From NCBI GenBank assembly GCA_002840435.1, contig PHAT01000005.1, forward strand, positions 348,460-412,459: a DNA stretch of 64,000 nucleotides. The letters run 5' to 3'. The stretch comes from Deltaproteobacteria bacterium HGW-Deltaproteobacteria-6 (GTDB lineage Bacteria; Desulfobacterota; Syntrophia; Syntrophales; Smithellaceae). Below the pieces are notes generated by a model, which worked only from the letters and a program-made list of their open reading frames with translations, had not been told where the DNA came from and did not search any database. Every line of letters starts with the position of its first letter. Within the stretch, counting starts at the first letter, position 1. Below are positions 61,706 to 64,000 of the stretch, one piece after another. Made by a program: the position numbers and the translations under genes.

Positions 61706-61798
61706 CTCTCATCCCTTGTGCCTTGTGAGCAATGAATCCGGAGCTCTGCTATGGGTTATTGATGGAAGAAACTGAACCACATTAGCACAGTTTTCTCT

Positions 61799-61904
61799 TC
61801 CCCCTTTTTAAAGGGGGATTGAGGGGGATTTTTTAGGCAGCAGACCTGTATAAAATCTCCCCTAACCCCTCTTTATAACCTGAAGGTTACAAGCAAAAGA
61901 GGGG
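61799..61904. repeat. Intergenic palindromic repeats between archease and rtcB
   Basis: First element: TTCCCCCTTT and AAAGGGGGAT around a tiny loop, followed by GAGGGGGATTTTTT, a pattern widely dispersed in deltaproteobacterial genomes. Second (61866-61904): CCCCTCTTT and AAAGAGGGG enclose AACCTGAAGGTTACAAG, the reverse complement of the CTTGTGACCTTCAG repeat core seen at 57.7 and 60.2 kb. This looks like one repeat inserted into another. Confidence 0.6.
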
Positions 61905-61959
61905 AATTAAATACGATGTATATGGACACGCGTGCCCTTTAGGGTATTTTACGAGGTCG

Positions 61960-62379
61960 TCAGACATCAAAGATCACCATCGCCTTCCATCCCGACTTTG
62001 TTCTTTCCACACTCAACCCATGATACGTAACGGCTTTGATCTCCATTTTTATGGAATACTTTTCTTTATTGTATGGCGCGACGCGTAATTTGGCAACCAG
62101 CCTTTGATTAGTGCATTCCTGAATGTGGCAGTCCTCCACGATCAACGCCTCTCCATTAAAAAGATACAAAATCTCCCGCAAAAAATTAATCAGCAAATCC
62201 GCCGGATCGGAACCTGACACGGTGAGGGCTTTTTCTTTCCCGCCTACCGGCGTTCCTTTTCTTTCCACCACAATGTCCATCAGAGACAACGCGGCTTTCG
62301 TAAACAGCTCCCGCTTCGTCTGCCCGGTAATTTCCATGCCCAGATCGGCGGTATGGTCGATCAGTTTGTATAACTTCAT
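61960..62379 (-). CDS. Archease
   Basis: 139 residues, the small activator that promotes multiple turnover of RtcB. Conserved metal-site segments: LIDHTADLGMEITG at the N-terminus, SDPADLLINFLREILYLFNGE, and KAVTYHGLSVERT with SGWKAMVIFDV at the C-terminus. Lies just upstream of rtcB in the same direction, the common pairing. Confidence 0.93.
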   Translation of the reverse strand: MKLYKLIDHTADLGMEITGQTKRELFTKAALSLMDIVVERKGTPVGGKEKALTVSGSDPADLLINFLREILYLFNGEALIVEDCHIQECTNQRLVAKLRVAPYNKEKYSIKMEIKAVTYHGLSVERTKSGWKAMVIFDV

Positions 62380-62416
62380 GAGGCAATTATAACTGAATGT
62401 TACGAGATGAACAAGT

Positions 62417-62953
62417 TCAGAACCAGGTTGTTTGACGATACTTCCGATATACGTCTCCGTAGCATTCAGACAATTTTTCTTCCTCCAACCGCCGCCAGAC
62501 CAGGATATTGCCTATGCCCACAAGCCCTGTTACAAACGTCATCAATGCTCCGGAGTAGATCACCCAGCCAGTGATCCAGAATATGAATCCCAAATACATG
62601 GGATGGCGAAGCTTGTAAAATATTCCCGTCGTGACCAGATGGTCGATGTTCTCCACGCCCCGCAATTGAATCAAGGCTCCCACAGCCAGACACAGTCCGA
62701 TCATCCATGTACCAAAGCCAATTATATGAAGCATACCGGGTACAGCCAGACGAATCGGATCAGAAGAACACATGACCGGCCAGCTTGCCAGCATCATCCC
62801 CATCGCCACAAACACCACTGAAAACACCAGGCGATTCTCCACGTTTACCCTGCCGGCTTTCTTGAGCAACTCGTAGCATGTACGAATGATCAATCCCGTT
62901 AGACACATGCCAAGACCAACAAGATAAATTGCGCTCACGCCTGATTTAGTCAT
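62417..62953 (-). CDS. Isoprenylcysteine carboxyl methyltransferase-family membrane protein
   Basis: 178 residues with four or five hydrophobic segments. The C-terminal LVTTGIFYKLRHPMYLGFIFWITGW and EEEKLSECYGDVYRKYRQTTWF match the SAM-binding region of the ICMT/PEMT-like family. Bacterial members methylate unknown lipid-like or protein substrates. It precedes archease by about 37 bp in the same direction and could be co-transcribed. Confidence 0.85.
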   Translation of the reverse strand: MTKSGVSAIYLVGLGMCLTGLIIRTCYELLKKAGRVNVENRLVFSVVFVAMGMMLASWPVMCSSDPIRLAVPGMLHIIGFGTWMIGLCLAVGALIQLRGVENIDHLVTTGIFYKLRHPMYLGFIFWITGWVIYSGALMTFVTGLVGIGNILVWRRLEEEKLSECYGDVYRKYRQTTWF

Positions 62954-63171
62954 TGAAAATCCTATCCTTCACCCCAACGCAAAGTGTTTTAAATAGAACC
63001 ATCCCCATTTACTCCAAGGGATCTTTCTACCCTTCCTCATCGTTTGTGAGGCATTCTCCGAGGTCGCTTTTTTATGCATCCTGCGTTGAATGCCGATTCC
63101 TGACTTATTCTACAGGCTCAACGAATAAATCACCCGGCGCGCAGCCGATCGGGTGTATTGACGGATTGAGT

Positions 63172-63684
63172 TTATTTGTTTTTATCTTCAATAATCTTTC
63201 TAAACATTTTTCCTAAATACGCGATAAAGTGTCTTTGATACATGCCAATTAAAAAGCAAAATATTACAAAAAACATTCTATGCTTTATTGACAATATTTC
63301 AATTTGGGCCTCAAAAAATATTAAGCCCGCAAATAACATTGAGGCTCCAATTACACCAAGAATACCGCTTGTAATTATCCTCTGTAAATATAGGAATACA
63401 TCTATGACGTCAGGGTACCTTAAAATCTTGGGGTCGGGATTGTGTTTTGCACGTTCAATTTCATTTATTTCTTTATCCTCTGACATGAATAGAGAACACG
63501 CAATAGTTGCACCAAGTGCAGACCAAAAGAATAATTGGATAATAAATGTCTTTTTTATGCCATATAACCCCTCAAGATATTGAGATGTGAAAGTGATATT
63601 AAGAATTAACAAGACGGAGATGTTCACAACAAAAGAAACCATTATTAGCGCTGTGATGTGTTTATAATATTTAATATCACCCAT
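63172..63684 (-). CDS. Hypothetical four-helix membrane protein
   Basis: 170 residues, unrecognised. Hydrophobic segments lie at about residues 10-30, 45-63, 100-125 and 130-155, with a charged loop (SEDKEINEIERAKHNPD) in the middle. AT-rich relative to the neighbours and isolated by about 220 bp of empty sequence from the methyltransferase gene, so possibly a recent acquisition. Confidence 0.6.
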   Translation of the reverse strand: MGDIKYYKHITALIMVSFVVNISVLLILNITFTSQYLEGLYGIKKTFIIQLFFWSALGATIACSLFMSEDKEINEIERAKHNPDPKILRYPDVIDVFLYLQRIITSGILGVIGASMLFAGLIFFEAQIEILSIKHRMFFVIFCFLIGMYQRHFIAYLGKMFRKIIEDKNK

Positions 63685-64000
63685 AGGATACCCCCACCCA
63701 TTAAATATAATCCATTCTCAGCCCAACAATTAATACACCGACCCCGTATTATCTGCTGCTACATAGACCAATACTGGAATTGTTTTGCCTGCTTAACTAA
63801 TTTTTTGAAAATCAATAGACTATAAAATGCGGATTCCGGAAAAGGTGTTTGCCAATACCGGTTCCGTTTTTTATGATTTTGAGGGTGCTTCTTTACTACC
63901 GGGCAGATGTATGGTCTTCGTCAGATCATCAGCCTTCGTATATGAAACAAGGGGGTTGATTTCTGATCAACCCCCTTGCTTTTAACTCTATTCTTCCGGT
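63685..64000. other. Intergenic end of window with a strong hairpin
   Basis: No gene seen. At 63948-63978 CAAGGGGGTTGAT pairs perfectly with ATCAACCCCCTTG (13 bp, 5-nt loop) and is followed by CTTTT, so it is probably an intrinsic terminator, perhaps of a gene beyond the right edge reading either way. Confidence 0.6.

Overview
The window looks like the chromosome of an anaerobic, probably syntrophic deltaproteobacterium (Desulfobacterota; Syntrophaceae such as Syntrophus or Smithella would fit). This rests on gene content: a beta-oxidation and acyl-CoA toolkit with several CoA ligases, a 4-hydroxybutyryl-CoA dehydratase relative, an ADP-forming acyl-CoA synthetase subunit, a phenylacetate-CoA ligase with its ACT partner, a pseudogene of archaeal-type 3-dehydroquinate synthase II, and intergenic repeats of a kind common in this group. 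The taxonomic placement is inference. There are no rRNA or tRNA genes, no insertion sequences and no CRISPR array that I can see.

Layout. 1-5.1 kb (minus): tatA-tatC-PBP1A, then a complete transcription-attenuation unit (promoter, a 31-residue leader peptide with five consecutive Val codons, alternative hairpins, terminator) in front of ilvB, whose 3' end is cut by the window edge. 5.3-12.7 kb (plus): hypothetical membrane protein, 3-hydroxyacyl-CoA dehydrogenase with an operator-like promoter, patatin-like hydrolase, Ste24-like protease, methyltransferase, hybrid histidine kinase. 13-17.7 kb: a lipoprotein, then (minus) an Mla/MCE lipid-transport operon in which the ATPase gene has lost its P-loop, followed by two lipoproteins and a hemerythrin-like protein. 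17.8-20.6 kb: HtrA/Deg protease and a PHP-domain protein. 20.6-22.4 kb: a decayed segment ending in the dehydroquinate synthase II pseudogene, convergent with mutM.

23.6-27.9 kb (plus): a tight operon of lysine 2,3-aminomutase, two D-Ala-D-Ala-ligase-like ATP-grasp enzymes, a DUF486 membrane protein and a GNAT acetyltransferase, which I read as an uncharacterised pathway to a beta-lysine conjugate. 28-32.8 kb: phosphate transporter with its DUF47 partner, lysA, a Cys-tRNA(Pro) deacylase-like gene, a thioredoxin with a duplicated zinc ribbon, and a Nudix hydrolase.

32.9-52.7 kb is an apparent catabolic island: a Liv-type ABC importer, a nitronate monooxygenase/FabK-like flavoprotein, two tandem SDRs, a 2,4-dienoyl-CoA-reductase-like flavoenzyme, then (minus) TetR - acyl-CoA synthetase subunit - acyl-CoA carboxyltransferase - acyl-CoA dehydrogenase with an extra C-terminal winged-helix-like domain, and (plus) an acyl-CoA ligase and an AbfD-family protein lacking one of the four cluster ligands. 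Inverted repeats built on AAAC/GTTT half-sites recur at the island's promoters and are candidate TetR operators. Together the genes suggest import, CoA activation, dehydrogenation, carboxylation and reduction of a branched or unsaturated carboxylic acid; the substrate cannot be read from sequence.

52.9-64 kb: HD-GYP and GGDEF signalling proteins, paaK plus ACT protein, a small nucleotidyltransferase pair resembling a toxin-antitoxin module, a QueG-like iron-sulfur protein, a duplicated zinc-ribbon protein, the RNA-repair pair rtcB and archease, an isoprenylcysteine-methyltransferase-like membrane protein, and a hypothetical membrane protein. A short repeat family built on CTTGTRACCTTCAG occurs three times near 57.7, 60.2 and 61.9 kb.
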